Made by a program: the position numbers and the translations under genes. A DNA stretch of 64,000 nucleotides from CAVVAL01 sp963742725 (GTDB lineage: Bacteria; Actinomycetota; Actinomycetes; Mycobacteriales; Cryptosporangiaceae): the NCBI GenBank assembly GCA_963742725.1, contig CAVUMX010000001.1, positions 2,170,001-2,234,000 of the forward strand, written 5' to 3'. A model generated the notes under the pieces. That model had not been told where the DNA came from and ran no database searches. It was given only the letters and a program-made list of their open reading frames with translations. Shown here in pieces: positions 26,246 to 35,441 of this stretch (the stretch's first letter is position 1; each line of letters opens with the position of its first letter).

Positions 26246-27625
26246 ATGGCCGGGTTCAGCTGGGCAGGCGTACCGGAAGAGCTGAAGCGCGATCTGGCGC
26301 GGGAACTCGCGCTGGAGAACGCCGGCGCGCTCGCCGGCACGTACGGCGACGTTCCCGGCACCGACTTCGTCCGCGCGGCGTGGCCCGTCCTGGTGACGCA
26401 GTGGCTGGCCGGTGACGACAGCGCCCGTGCGGACGTGGTCGCCGGCCTGCGTGCCGCCGGTCTCGGCGACCACGAGGCGAAGCCCCGCGGCAAGGACGAG
26501 CAGCTCGCGTACCTACGGTCCTGCCGCAACACCGCGCGGCTGCGGCAGATCGTCCTCGACCGGTTCGTGGAGATCGGCACCGGTCAGTCGCCGCATCCGG
26601 TCGCCGAGCCGGCCAGCGACCCGAGGCTCGCCGACCCGACCGGCCAGGACCTGCGGACGAAGGTCGAGAGCGCCTGGGCGGACCTCGCCAAGGCACTCGC
26701 CGACGCGCTGCCCACCCTGCCGTTGGACGCGCACCTCGTGCTCACGCTCGACCCGACGGCGGGCGGCACCGGCGACGCCACGTACTACGTCGAGTTCGCC
26801 CTGCTGGACGACGGTGAACTGCACGCCGAGGCGGTCGGCAACGAGTACCTGCCGGCCGCGCACCGGCTGGACCGCAGCGCGATCGCCGACCTGGTCGCGC
26901 TCGGCTGGTCGCCGCCCGGCGTCGTGGACGGCACCGAGGGCAACTTCGGCCTGCGCGTACCCGGCGCGGACGTGGACCGGCTCGCGGCGGTCGCCGTCCG
27001 GACCATGCGCGAGGTGTACGGCGCACCCCACCCCGCCTTCCTCACCTACACCGCACACGCCCTGGAAGGCGACATCGCCGTGCCGCACCTCGGCGCTGCG
27101 CGGCACGAGCCCCCGGGTACCGGCGGCAACGGGCGGAACGTCGGGGCGGACGCCCCGCTGGCCGAGCGGGTCCGCGCGGTCGTCGCCGGCTTCACGAAGA
27201 CCGCGCCGGCCGAGTTGCCGGTGGACGAGGACGGCGAGATCAGCATCCGCAGCGGGTCCGCCATGGTGTTCGTGAAGGTGCTGGACGATCCGCCGCTGGT
27301 GGACGTGTACTCGCCGATCCTTACGAAGGTCCGCGCGACCGAGCGGCTCTACGAGCGGCTGTCCGTCCTGACCAGGAGCATTCCCGTCGGGCGGCTGTAC
27401 CTGACGGACGACACGGTCTGGGCGTCGATGGCCGTGTTCGGCCGCGACTTCCAGCCGTCACACCTGACGCTCGCGATCCAGGTCATGACCGGCCTCGCCG
27501 ACCAGCTCGACGACAAGCTCCAGGGCGACTTCGGCGGGCACGTCTTCTTCGGCGACACGTTGCCGGAGCGCCGCGAGACCGCCGCTGAGGACCGGGAGAC
27601 CGAACGCACCGGCATGTACTTGTAG
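26246..27625 (+). CDS. TY-Chap / YbjN-like two-domain protein
   Basis: I prefer the ATG at 26246 because GAAGGGG lies seven bases ahead; an ATG at 26219 lacks this. The protein has about 459 residues. The middle (about 150-270: TYYVEFALLDDGELHAEAVGN) resembles the TY-Chap domain and the C-terminal third (about 300-440) the YbjN/type-III-chaperone-like fold. Such proteins are predicted chaperones with unknown clients. The first 100 residues have no assignment. Confidence 0.7.
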   Translation: MAGFSWAGVPEELKRDLARELALENAGALAGTYGDVPGTDFVRAAWPVLVTQWLAGDDSARADVVAGLRAAGLGDHEAKPRGKDEQLAYLRSCRNTARLRQIVLDRFVEIGTGQSPHPVAEPASDPRLADPTGQDLRTKVESAWADLAKALADALPTLPLDAHLVLTLDPTAGGTGDATYYVEFALLDDGELHAEAVGNEYLPAAHRLDRSAIADLVALGWSPPGVVDGTEGNFGLRVPGADVDRLAAVAVRTMREVYGAPHPAFLTYTAHALEGDIAVPHLGAARHEPPGTGGNGRNVGADAPLAERVRAVVAGFTKTAPAELPVDEDGEISIRSGSAMVFVKVLDDPPLVDVYSPILTKVRATERLYERLSVLTRSIPVGRLYLTDDTVWASMAVFGRDFQPSHLTLAIQVMTGLADQLDDKLQGDFGGHVFFGDTLPERRETAAEDRETERTGMYL

Positions 27626-27671
27626 CCCTGGCCTGAACAGGCTCCTCCGCCGCGCCGCCAGAGCTGATCCG

Positions 27672-28319
27672 TCAGGGCTGCGCCAGGCCCGTGTGGAAGG
27701 CGAGGATCGCCGCCTGGACGCGGTCCCGCAACCCTGTCTTGGACAGCAGGTTGCTGACGTGCGTCTTGACCGTGTGCTCGCTGACGAACAGCGCGGTCGC
27801 GATCTCCGTGTTCGACAAGCCGGTGGCGATCAGCTTGAGGACGTCGATCTCGCGCTCGGTGAGCTGGGCGAGCCGTTCGTCCCGCGCGGCCGGCGCCGGC
27901 TCCTGCGTGGCGAACCGGGACAGCAGCCGGCGGGTCACCGACGGGGCGAGCAGCGCGTCACCGGCCGCGACGACCCGTACCGCGTTGATCAGATCCTCCC
28001 GCCGGGACCGCTTGAGCAGGAAGCCGCTCGCGCCGGCCCGCAGCGCCGCGTACACGTATTCGTCCAGGTCGAACGTCGTGAGGATCAGTACCTTCGGCGC
28101 GGCGGGCCCGCCGGCGAGTATCCGCCGGGTCGCCTCCAGCCCGTCCATGCCGGGCATCCGGATGTCCATGAGCACCAGGTCTGCCGTGGCCGCCGCCGCG
28201 ACGGCCTGGTGCCCGTCGGACGCCTCACCGACGATCTCGATGTCCGGCTGGCTGCCGAGGATCAGCGCCAGTCCTTCGCGGACCAGCGGCTGGTCGTCGA
28301 CGATGAGGGTCCGGATCAC
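27672..28319 (-). CDS. NarL/FixJ-type response regulator
   Basis: A 215-residue regulator starting at GTG. The receiver domain has acidic VDD at residues 8-10, phosphoacceptor Asp in LVLMDIRMPGMDG, Thr in ILTTFD and Lys in LLKRS. The LuxR-type helix-turn-helix follows (LTEREIDVLKLIATGLSNTEIA, about residue 150). Its start overlaps the kinase stop by one base, so this is a kinase-regulator pair. Target genes are not evident. Confidence 0.95.
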   Translation of the reverse strand: MIRTLIVDDQPLVREGLALILGSQPDIEIVGEASDGHQAVAAAATADLVLMDIRMPGMDGLEATRRILAGGPAAPKVLILTTFDLDEYVYAALRAGASGFLLKRSRREDLINAVRVVAAGDALLAPSVTRRLLSRFATQEPAPAARDERLAQLTEREIDVLKLIATGLSNTEIATALFVSEHTVKTHVSNLLSKTGLRDRVQAAILAFHTGLAQP

Positions 28320-29446
28320 TACGGCACCAGCGCCCCGGCCGGACCGAGCGGGAGCTGTGCCGTGACGGTCGTGCCCTGGCCCGGTGCGCCGGTCACGGTG
28401 ACCGCCCCGCCGAGTAGCCGCGCACGTTCCCGCATACCGCTGATGCCGCTGCCGGGCACCGCGCCGTCCGGCAACCCGGTGCCGTTGTCGGCGACCTCGA
28501 CCATCACCGTCACCGGCTGGTAGGTCAGCGACACGGTCACGTCCGTGGCTCCCGCGTGCCGGATCGCGTTGGTCAGAGCCTCCTGCGTGACCCGGTACAG
28601 GGCGAGCGCGGTCGCCTCGTCCGCCGGGCGGGGATCGCCGGTGGTGGTCAGCGTGACGGTCAACCCTTCGGAGCGGGCGTTGGCCACCAGCGCGTCGAGG
28701 TCGGCGAGGTTCGGGATCGGGGCGCGTTCGGCCAGGTCGTCCGCGTCGCGGAGGGCGGCGAGGACCAGGTCCAGCTCGGCGAGAGCACGCCGGCCAGAGT
28801 CGGCGATCTGCCGCATGGCGGCGAGGGTCCGGTCGGCGCCGAGCCGGACGAGGTCCGGCGCGGACTCGGCCTGGACGACCATCAGCGTGACGTGGTGCGC
28901 CACCGCGTCGTGCAGCTCCCGGGCCAGCCGGGCACGCTCCTCCAGTGCGAACCGTTCCTGCCGCTGCTCCTCGGACTGCCGTTCCAGCTGGTCACCGCGT
29001 TGCCGCGAGTCGTCGAGCGCGCTCGTCAGCAGCCCGGCGACCCAGGATCCGGCGATGAGCAGGCTGGCGGGAATGCTGAACACCGGGCTGGGCGCGAACG
29101 TTCCGGTGAAGGCGGTGGTGTTGAGAACGACGATGACGAGGAACCCTGCGGCAGCCGCCCACGCGGGCTTCCACAGTTTTGCGAGCGTGTACACAGCCAC
29201 GCCGGTGACGAGCAGCGGCACCCACGGCGATTGGAAGCCACCGACTATCAGCGCCACCGACCCGGCGGCGACCGACGCGCCGATGAGCGCGGGTGCCTGC
29301 CTGCGCCACAGCAGCGCGATCACCAGCACCGCCGCCACCACCGCGTACGGCTGCTGGCCGAGGTAGAGGAACTGGTCCCAGGCGTTCACCGCCACCAGCA
29401 CCATGAGGACGGCGACGGCCGCCTTGTCGTATCCCGTGTTCGTCAT
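28319..29446 (-). CDS. Membrane sensor histidine kinase (HisKA_3)
   Basis: The 375-residue kinase has five or six membrane helices in residues 10-145 with very short loops, a coiled-coil region, the phosphoacceptor His in RELHDAVAHHVTLM (about residue 180), and an ATPase domain with N box TQEALTNAIRHA and G box ADNGTGLPDG, GSGISGMRERA. This is the DesK/NarX subclass that pairs with NarL regulators. The signal is probably membrane-borne, since there is no large extracellular sensor. Confidence 0.94.
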   Translation of the reverse strand: MTNTGYDKAAVAVLMVLVAVNAWDQFLYLGQQPYAVVAAVLVIALLWRRQAPALIGASVAAGSVALIVGGFQSPWVPLLVTGVAVYTLAKLWKPAWAAAAGFLVIVVLNTTAFTGTFAPSPVFSIPASLLIAGSWVAGLLTSALDDSRQRGDQLERQSEEQRQERFALEERARLARELHDAVAHHVTLMVVQAESAPDLVRLGADRTLAAMRQIADSGRRALAELDLVLAALRDADDLAERAPIPNLADLDALVANARSEGLTVTLTTTGDPRPADEATALALYRVTQEALTNAIRHAGATDVTVSLTYQPVTVMVEVADNGTGLPDGAVPGSGISGMRERARLLGGAVTVTGAPGQGTTVTAQLPLGPAGALVP

Positions 29447-29500
29447 GGCGTCGATTGTGGGCGGACGGCCGGGGCCGGCGGATCACTCGTACGAGTGAAC

Positions 29501-30580
29501 TCAGAAGACCACGACGGACCGGCCGCCTTCGCGGCGGCGCATCGACTCCAGTGCCTCGTTGACCTGGTCCAGGCCGATGCGGCGGGTGACCAGCTTGTCC
29601 AGCGGCAGCTTGCCGGCGAGGTGGAGACGGGCGATGCGGGGGAAGTCTACGGCGGCGACACACGATCCGTATGCCGAGCCGAGCAGGGAGAAGCCGCTGT
29701 TCGGGAACTCGTAGCCGTCGGCGGGGACCTCCACGCCCTGGGCGGTCATGCCGACGAGGACGACCGAACCGCCGGGGAGGAGCGTGCTGGTCAGCGTGCG
29801 GACGACGGCCGCAGAGCCGATGCAGTCGAAGGCGTACTCGATCCCGTTGACGTCCTTCTCCCAGCCCGGTTCGGCGAGGACGGTGTGCGTCGCGCCGGCC
29901 TCCTTCGCGAGCGCCAGGCTGGCGGGTGACAGGTCGACGGCGATGATCGGGTCCGCCCCGGCCAACGCGGCGCCCATGATGGTCGACAGGCCGACGCCGC
30001 CGCAGCCGACCACGGCGACGGCCGTACCGGGCGTCACCCGAGCGGTGTTGACGACGGCGCCGATCCCCGTGGCGACGCCGCATCCGATCAGGGCCGCGAC
30101 GTCGAACGGCAGTTCCTTCGGCACCGGGACGCACGCCGCGGCCGGAACGACCGCCACCTCGGCCAACGTCCCGATCGCCAGGTACTGGTACAGCGGGCTC
30201 CCGTCCAGGCGCCGGACCCGGGTCGTTCCGTCGGCGAGCACGTGCCGACCGGCGGAGCTGCCCTGGCACAGCCAGCTCTGGCCGCGGGTGCACATCACGC
30301 AGGTGCCGCACGGGTAGAGCCAGGTCAGGACGGTGTGGTCGCCCGGCTTCACGTTGGTGACGCCGGCCCCGACCGCCTCGACGATCCCCGCGCCTTCGTG
30401 ACCGGCGACGACCGGCATCGGCCGTTCCCAGTCGCCGTCCACGACATGCAGGTCCGAATGGCAGACGCCGCTCGCCTTGTACCGGACCAGCACTTCGCCG
30501 GGCCCTGGCTCCCCGACCTCGACGGTTTCGATCGCGACGGGCGCGTGCGCTTCGGCGATGACCGCGGCTCTGATCTGCAT
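29501..30580 (-). CDS. Zinc-dependent alcohol dehydrogenase
   Basis: Beginning at the ATG at 30580 (359 residues). Catalytic zinc ligands appear as GVCHSDLH (Cys38-like), GHEGAG and CGVATGIGAV; the structural-zinc cysteines as YPCGTCVMCTRGQSWLC. The cofactor motif VGCGGVGLSTI is near residue 190. It belongs to the class III-like medium-chain family often active on formaldehyde-thiol adducts or long-chain alcohols. Substrate is unknown. Divergent from the DUF6319-like gene 115 bases away. Confidence 0.94.
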   Translation of the reverse strand: MQIRAAVIAEAHAPVAIETVEVGEPGPGEVLVRYKASGVCHSDLHVVDGDWERPMPVVAGHEGAGIVEAVGAGVTNVKPGDHTVLTWLYPCGTCVMCTRGQSWLCQGSSAGRHVLADGTTRVRRLDGSPLYQYLAIGTLAEVAVVPAAACVPVPKELPFDVAALIGCGVATGIGAVVNTARVTPGTAVAVVGCGGVGLSTIMGAALAGADPIIAVDLSPASLALAKEAGATHTVLAEPGWEKDVNGIEYAFDCIGSAAVVRTLTSTLLPGGSVVLVGMTAQGVEVPADGYEFPNSGFSLLGSAYGSCVAAVDFPRIARLHLAGKLPLDKLVTRRIGLDQVNEALESMRRREGGRSVVVF

Positions 30581-30695
30581 GTCGTCGACTCTAGGAGCCC
30601 GCGCCGTGACACTCCATACGCCGCCCCGGGCGGGGATTGTCGGCGGGGCCTGGTAGGAAGCACACGTTCCAGCGGTGGTGGCGGAGGAGTGGGAA

Positions 30696-31367
30696 ATGGC
30701 GAGCGCGCGTACGAAGTCGGGCATGTCCCCGGCTGATCTGGAGACACTGCGCGCGGCGGTGGAGGCGGGTCGCAAGCCCAAGATCACGTTCACCGCCGCC
30801 GCCGGTCAGATCGCCGGGAAGACCGGTCAGGTCATGCGGCTGGAAGATCCGAAAGTCTCCGAGGAATGGGTGGTGGTGCGGTTCGGCAAGGACGAGCTGC
30901 CCTTCGCCCCGACCGACCTGGAGTTCCCCCCGAAGCCCGCGCCCGTCAAGGTCGCCGCACAGAAGGTCACGACCATCGAAGCTCCCCAGTGGACCCCTGC
31001 CGCTCCGCCCGCACCCGAGAAGCCGGCCGAGCCGGCCAAGGTGGCATCCGCCGTACCCGCCGCGAAGCCGGTCGCCCGCAAGTCGGCCGTCGTGAAGCGC
31101 AGTCCGGAGCTGACGATCACCCTGTCCTGTGAGGACGGGCACTGGGCCGTGCAGGCGCACAAGGGGGCGAAGGCACTGGTCAAGAGCGTTCCGGTGCGGG
31201 CGTCCGAGGCACTGAAGATGGTGACGCTGCTCGACGCCCCGCCCGTCCAGGCGGTCGTGGAGGAGATCGTCGAGGCGGCCCGGGTCGACGCCGAGCAGCA
31301 GGCCGACCGTCTCCGCCGTGAACTGGCCGAGGTCGAGGCCGCCCTCGCCGACCTCCGCGAGCTGTAG
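30696..31367 (+). CDS. DUF6319-like cytoplasmic protein
   Basis: The ATG at 30696 follows GCGGAGGAG. The 223-residue protein begins with a conserved-looking domain (LSPADLETLRAAVEAGRKP-like, then FTAAAGQIAGKTGQV and WVVVRFGKDELPF). A Pro/Ala/Lys linker follows (about 90-130), then a C-terminal region with an acidic helix, likely coiled coil (EEIVEAARVDAEQQADRLRR). The N-terminal segment matches my recollection of DUF6319. Function unknown; strongly charged, no signal peptide. Confidence 0.65.
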   Translation: MASARTKSGMSPADLETLRAAVEAGRKPKITFTAAAGQIAGKTGQVMRLEDPKVSEEWVVVRFGKDELPFAPTDLEFPPKPAPVKVAAQKVTTIEAPQWTPAAPPAPEKPAEPAKVASAVPAAKPVARKSAVVKRSPELTITLSCEDGHWAVQAHKGAKALVKSVPVRASEALKMVTLLDAPPVQAVVEEIVEAARVDAEQQADRLRRELAEVEAALADLREL

Positions 31368-31384
31368 CACGTGCTGCACTGGCC

Positions 31385-31420
31385 GGCCGGGACCGCGCCC
31401 ACCTGAGCGCGGTCCCGGCC
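31385..31420. terminator. Bidirectional terminator hairpin
   Basis: GGCCGGGACCGCGC (31385-31398) and its perfect complement (31407-31420) form a 14-bp stem with an eight-base loop, midway between convergent genes ending at 31367 and 31429. Confidence 0.85.
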
Positions 31421-31428
31421 GCCGCCGG

Positions 31429-31887
31429 TCAGTCCGTGGTCGGGGTCTCGGAGACGCCGGGCCGGTCCACCAGCCGGGACAGCACGATCATGCTGCGCGA
31501 CTGGGTGACGAACGGTTCGCCGCGCAGCCGCTCCAGCACCTGTTCGAGGTGGGCGATGTCGGCCGCGCGGATGTGCACGATCGCGTCGGCGCCGCCGGAG
31601 ATCGTGTAGGCCCCCACCACCTCGGGGAGCTGGCGCACGGCCGCCTGGATCTCGCCGGGCGACGTCCGTCCGGCGCAGAACAGTTCGATGAACGCTTCGG
31701 TGGTCCAGCCGAGAGCGTCCGGCGTCACCACGGCGGTGAAGCCCGTGATCACGCCGGTTTCGCGTAGCCGGTCGACCCGGCGTTTCACCGCCGGAGCCGA
31801 GAGCGACACCGCGAAACCGATGTCGGCGAACGATCTGCGCGCGTTCTCACTCAGCAGCGCAATGATCTTCCGATCGATGTCATCCAT
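31429..31887 (-). CDS. Lrp/AsnC-family transcriptional regulator
   Basis: Starting at the ATG at 31887 (152 residues), as a TTG three codons earlier is less plausible. The N-terminal helix-turn-helix (DIDRKIIALLSENARRSFADIG and VSLSAPAVKRRVDRLRETG) and the C-terminal RAM effector domain (GAYTISGGADAIVHI) are typical. It is divergent from the dimethylargininase-like gene and likely controls it, responding to an amino acid or derivative such as arginine. Confidence 0.93.
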   Translation of the reverse strand: MDDIDRKIIALLSENARRSFADIGFAVSLSAPAVKRRVDRLRETGVITGFTAVVTPDALGWTTEAFIELFCAGRTSPGEIQAAVRQLPEVVGAYTISGGADAIVHIRAADIAHLEQVLERLRGEPFVTQSRSMIVLSRLVDRPGVSETPTTD

Positions 31888-31960
31888 GAGCAACAAACTA
31901 CCGGTTTACAGCAATGATGCAGTCTGGTCGCTGCGTCGAAACGTCCCTAGGCTTTCGTTC

Positions 31961-31989
31961 TCGGGCGACGCGGTCACCGCGTCGCCCGA
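31961..31989. promoter_or_regulatory. 29-bp perfect palindrome in a divergent promoter region
   Basis: TCGGGCGACGCGGT, one spacer base, then its exact complement. It is 74 bases from the regulator's ATG and ends 33 bases before the ATG of the dimethylargininase-like gene. It may be an operator for the Lrp-type protein, or an RNA hairpin in the downstream leader. The GC-rich 14-bp stem would be very stable as RNA. Confidence 0.75.
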
Positions 31990-32022
31990 GTGTTGCCTGC
32001 ACCACTTATCCGGAGGTTTGCG

Positions 32023-32904
32023 ATGACCGCGACGCTTGTCCCCTCGTTGACGCCAATGGTGGCGCCGGCCGAGGAGACGGCCGTCGCGCGGAAAGCCAAG
32101 CCCCGGACGTTCCTGATGTGCCCGCCGGAGTTCTTCACCGTCGCGTACGCGATCAACGCCTGGATGGACACGAACACCCCGGTGGACACCGGTAAGGCCG
32201 TGGCGCAGTGGTGGGGTCTGCGCGACGCGTACCTGTCCCTCGGGCACACCGTCCATGTGCTCACCGCCGAGCGGGGCCTGCCCGACATGGTGTTCGCCGC
32301 GAACGGTGCGTTCAGCGTCGGCGGCATCGTCTACGGCGCCCGCTTCGCCTACCAGCAGCGCGCCGCCGAGGCCGACGCGCACCGCGCCTGGTACCCGCGA
32401 AATGGCTGGTCGGCGGTAGTCCAGCCGGAGTTCGTCAACGAGGGCGAAGGCGACTTCACCTATGTGGCCGGACCCGACCTGATCCTCGCCGGCTACGGGT
32501 TCCGCACCGACCCCCGCGCGCACGCCGAGGCGCAGGACGTCCTCGGGCGGCCGGTCGTCGGGCTGCGCCTGGTCGACCCGCGGTTCTACCACCTCGACAC
32601 CGCGCTGTTCGTCCTCGACGACAACACGGTCTGCTACTACCCGGACGCCTTCTCGGCCGGTTCGCGCCGCGTCCTCCAGCGGCTCTTCCCGGACGCGGTC
32701 CTCGCCACCGAAGCCGACGCACTCGTGTTCGGACTCAACGCGGTGAGTGACGGCCGCAACGTCGTCCTGCCCGCCGAGGCCGCCGGCCTGGCACGTTCGC
32801 TCGCCGACCGCGGCTTCGTGCCGGTACCCGTCGAACTGTCGGAACTGGTCAAGGGTGGCGGAAGCGTCAAGTGCTGCACAGCCGAATTGCGGGTGGCGAA
32901 CTAG
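32023..32904 (+). CDS. Dimethylargininase-like amidinohydrolase
   Basis: From ATG with GGAGG 7 bases ahead; 293 residues. The guanidino-modifying fold shows DMVFAANGAF (substrate Asp), NEGEGDF, the catalytic His in YHLDTAL, and the nucleophile Cys in GGGSVKCCT near the C-terminus. The family hydrolyses dimethylarginine or related guanidines to citrulline or ornithine-type products. The divergent Lrp/AsnC neighbour fits regulation by an amino acid. Arginine dihydrolase activity is an alternative I cannot exclude. Confidence 0.88.
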   Translation: MTATLVPSLTPMVAPAEETAVARKAKPRTFLMCPPEFFTVAYAINAWMDTNTPVDTGKAVAQWWGLRDAYLSLGHTVHVLTAERGLPDMVFAANGAFSVGGIVYGARFAYQQRAAEADAHRAWYPRNGWSAVVQPEFVNEGEGDFTYVAGPDLILAGYGFRTDPRAHAEAQDVLGRPVVGLRLVDPRFYHLDTALFVLDDNTVCYYPDAFSAGSRRVLQRLFPDAVLATEADALVFGLNAVSDGRNVVLPAEAAGLARSLADRGFVPVPVELSELVKGGGSVKCCTAELRVAN

Positions 32905-33071
32905 CCCTTCCGGCCTCAATCCGGACGATCTGTCTGCACAGCCCCCGACGCGCGGTAACCTGCGGTGTCCGGCGGGGCGGGCACGTGGAGCTGTGGGGTG
33001 GTCTGTCTACTCCCGACGCCTCCACGTCCGTGTGCGCTCTGATTGTGCCGAGGACGATCGAGAGGCAGGCT

Positions 33072-35441
33072 GTGCGTGTGACGACGGAGGGGCATGACGT
33101 CGAGCAGCCGGTAGACACGCCGGCGGGGGACGCGGACAAGCAAGCGCCGCAGACGCCAGAGGGTGCGCTCGCGGAGTCTTTGGTCACGCTACGCGACTCC
33201 GTAGAAGCAACCCGTTTCGCTGTCGCGCTGCCGGGGGCGAGCGACGCGATCCGGTCCGCGCGGGGGCTCGTCGACCAGCTCGACGACTACGTTCTGCCAC
33301 GGCTCAAGAAGCTGGACGCACCGCTGCTCGCGGTCGTGGGCGGCTCGACCGGCGCGGGCAAGTCGACGCTGGTCAACAGTCTGGTGAGGACGGTCGTCAG
33401 CCCGGCGGGCGTGCTCCGCCCGACGACCCGATCGCCCGTCCTGGTGTGCCACCCGGACGACGTCGACTGGTTCAGCGAGAGCCACATCCTGCCCGGCCTG
33501 TCCCGGACCACCGGGGTCACCGGCGACCACCAGACGCTGCACCTGACTCCGTCCGAGGCCCTCACCGCCGGGCTGGCCTTCCTCGACGCCCCGGACATCG
33601 ACTCGGTCGTCGAGGCCAACCGCGACCTCGCCGCCCAGCTCCTCGCGGCCGCCGACCTCTGGCTGTTCGTCACCACCGCCGCCCGCTACGCCGACGCGGT
33701 GCCGTGGGAACTACTCAAGACCGCGCAAGAGCGGGGGACGGCGCTCGCGCTGGTTCTCAACCGCGTACCGGCCGGCGCCGACGCGGAGGTCACCGCGCAC
33801 CTGCGCGAGATGCTCAGCGACCACGGCGTCAAGGACCCGACCCTGTTCGTGATCCCCGAGACCACACTCGACGGCGGGTTGCTGCCCGAGTCGACCGTCG
33901 GGCCGGTGCAGGTCTGGTTCACGGGCCTGGCAGCGTCCGCCGAGCAGCGGGCCGCCGTCATCAGGCAGACGCTCGACGGCGCCCTGACCAGCGTCTGGCC
34001 GCGCGCCAGCGACCTGGCCGACGCCAGCGACGCCCAGGCGGCGGCGGTGGACGGCCTGCGCGGAGCGGCGCGGTCCGCGTACGCCGCGGCGGTCGCCCGG
34101 ATCAGCACCGGCATCGCGGACGGCGCGCTCCTGCGCGGCGAGGTACTGGCTCGTTGGCAGGAGTTCGTCGGTACCGGCGACCTGCTGCGCGCGCTGGAGA
34201 ACCGCGTCGGGCGGCTCCGGGACCGGCTCACGGCCGCGCTGTCCGGCCGTCCGCCGCGGGCGTCGCAGCTCAAGGTGGCTCTCGAATCCGGCGTGAGCCA
34301 GCTCATCACGTCCGCTGCCGAACAGGCCGCCGAGGACGCCGCCGCCGCGTGGGTGTCCCGTCACGGCGGTTCCGCGCTGCTCGCCGCCGCCGAAGGTGAC
34401 CTCGGCCGCAACTCGCCCGCACTCGCGCCGGCCGTCGAACGGCTCGTCCGGGAGTGGCAGGCGAGCGTGCTGGAGCTTGTCCGCACCGAAGGCGCGTCGA
34501 AGCGCACCGCCGCCCGGATCGGCGCCTACGGCGTCAATGCGAGCGGGCTCGTCGTCATGGTCGCGGTCTTCACCAGCACACACTTCATCCCCACCGGCCT
34601 GGAGTTCGCCGTCGCCGGCGGTACGACCGTGCTGTCGCAGAAGCTGCTCGAAGCCATATTCGGTGACCAGGCCGTGCGGCGGCTCGCAGACAGGGCCCGC
34701 GCCGACCTCGTCGGCAAGGTCGAGGTCCTGCTGGCCGGCGAAGAGGCCCGGTACGCCGCGGCGCTCGACGAAGTCGCCGGCGACCCCGAGGTCCCGACCC
34801 GGCTCCGCGCCAGCGCGATGGTCGCCGAAGCCGCCCGCAAGCGCATGGTGGACACCGCCGCGGCGGCCGCCCGCCAGAAGAAGCGCGCCGCGTCGGCACC
34901 GGCCAAGGCCGCGCCAGCGAAGTCAGCGCCGGCCAAGTCGGCACCGAAGGCGGCAGCGTCCAAGCCGCCCACCAAGACCACCCCACCCGCGGCCAAGCCG
35001 GCCGAGCCCCCGCCCACCGCCGCGACGCCCGCAACGAACGAGCCAGAGACGACCACGCCAGCACCAGCCAACGCCGCGCCGGCCACGCCGGAACCGGCCA
35101 AGGCCGACACGGACCAGCCGCCACCCGAGGCCACGGACGCATCCGCCACCAGCGACACCGCCACCAGCGACACCGCCACCGGTGAGGGCGACGCGGGTGG
35201 CAAGCCCATTGGCGATGCGGCGCCGGCGGGGGACGGGGGAACAGTGGCGAGGGCGTTACTGTCGCCCGGTCCGACCAAGCAAGCGCCGAAGGCGCCGGCA
35301 CGGGCGGCCGCGAAGTCGGCGCCGAAGGCGACCACGAAGGCACCGGCCAAGGCCGGCGCCAAGGCGCCCGCGAAGACCACGAAGAAGCCGGCCGAACCAC
35401 CGGCGAAGGAGCAGAGCACGGCGGAGGAGGCGAACCGATGA
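33072..35441 (+). CDS. Dynamin-like GTPase with histone-like AKAP tail
   Basis: I start at the GTG at 33072, after GAGAGGC; the frame is open further upstream but overlaps the previous gene. About 789 residues: P-loop GGSTGAGKST near residue 95, switch-region TTRSP, DAPDIDSV and an LNRVP G4-like motif. A hydrophobic hairpin (VVMVAVFTSTHFIPTGLEFAV, about residue 500) could insert in membranes. The last 180 residues are Ala/Lys/Pro/Thr-rich repeats like AKSAPAKSAP, resembling histone H1-like tails that can bind DNA or polyanions. The next GTPase overlaps its end by four bases. Confidence 0.84.
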   Translation: MRVTTEGHDVEQPVDTPAGDADKQAPQTPEGALAESLVTLRDSVEATRFAVALPGASDAIRSARGLVDQLDDYVLPRLKKLDAPLLAVVGGSTGAGKSTLVNSLVRTVVSPAGVLRPTTRSPVLVCHPDDVDWFSESHILPGLSRTTGVTGDHQTLHLTPSEALTAGLAFLDAPDIDSVVEANRDLAAQLLAAADLWLFVTTAARYADAVPWELLKTAQERGTALALVLNRVPAGADAEVTAHLREMLSDHGVKDPTLFVIPETTLDGGLLPESTVGPVQVWFTGLAASAEQRAAVIRQTLDGALTSVWPRASDLADASDAQAAAVDGLRGAARSAYAAAVARISTGIADGALLRGEVLARWQEFVGTGDLLRALENRVGRLRDRLTAALSGRPPRASQLKVALESGVSQLITSAAEQAAEDAAAAWVSRHGGSALLAAAEGDLGRNSPALAPAVERLVREWQASVLELVRTEGASKRTAARIGAYGVNASGLVVMVAVFTSTHFIPTGLEFAVAGGTTVLSQKLLEAIFGDQAVRRLADRARADLVGKVEVLLAGEEARYAAALDEVAGDPEVPTRLRASAMVAEAARKRMVDTAAAAARQKKRAASAPAKAAPAKSAPAKSAPKAAASKPPTKTTPPAAKPAEPPPTAATPATNEPETTTPAPANAAPATPEPAKADTDQPPPEATDASATSDTATSDTATGEGDAGGKPIGDAAPAGDGGTVARALLSPGPTKQAPKAPARAAAKSAPKATTKAPAKAGAKAPAKTTKKPAEPPAKEQSTAEEANR

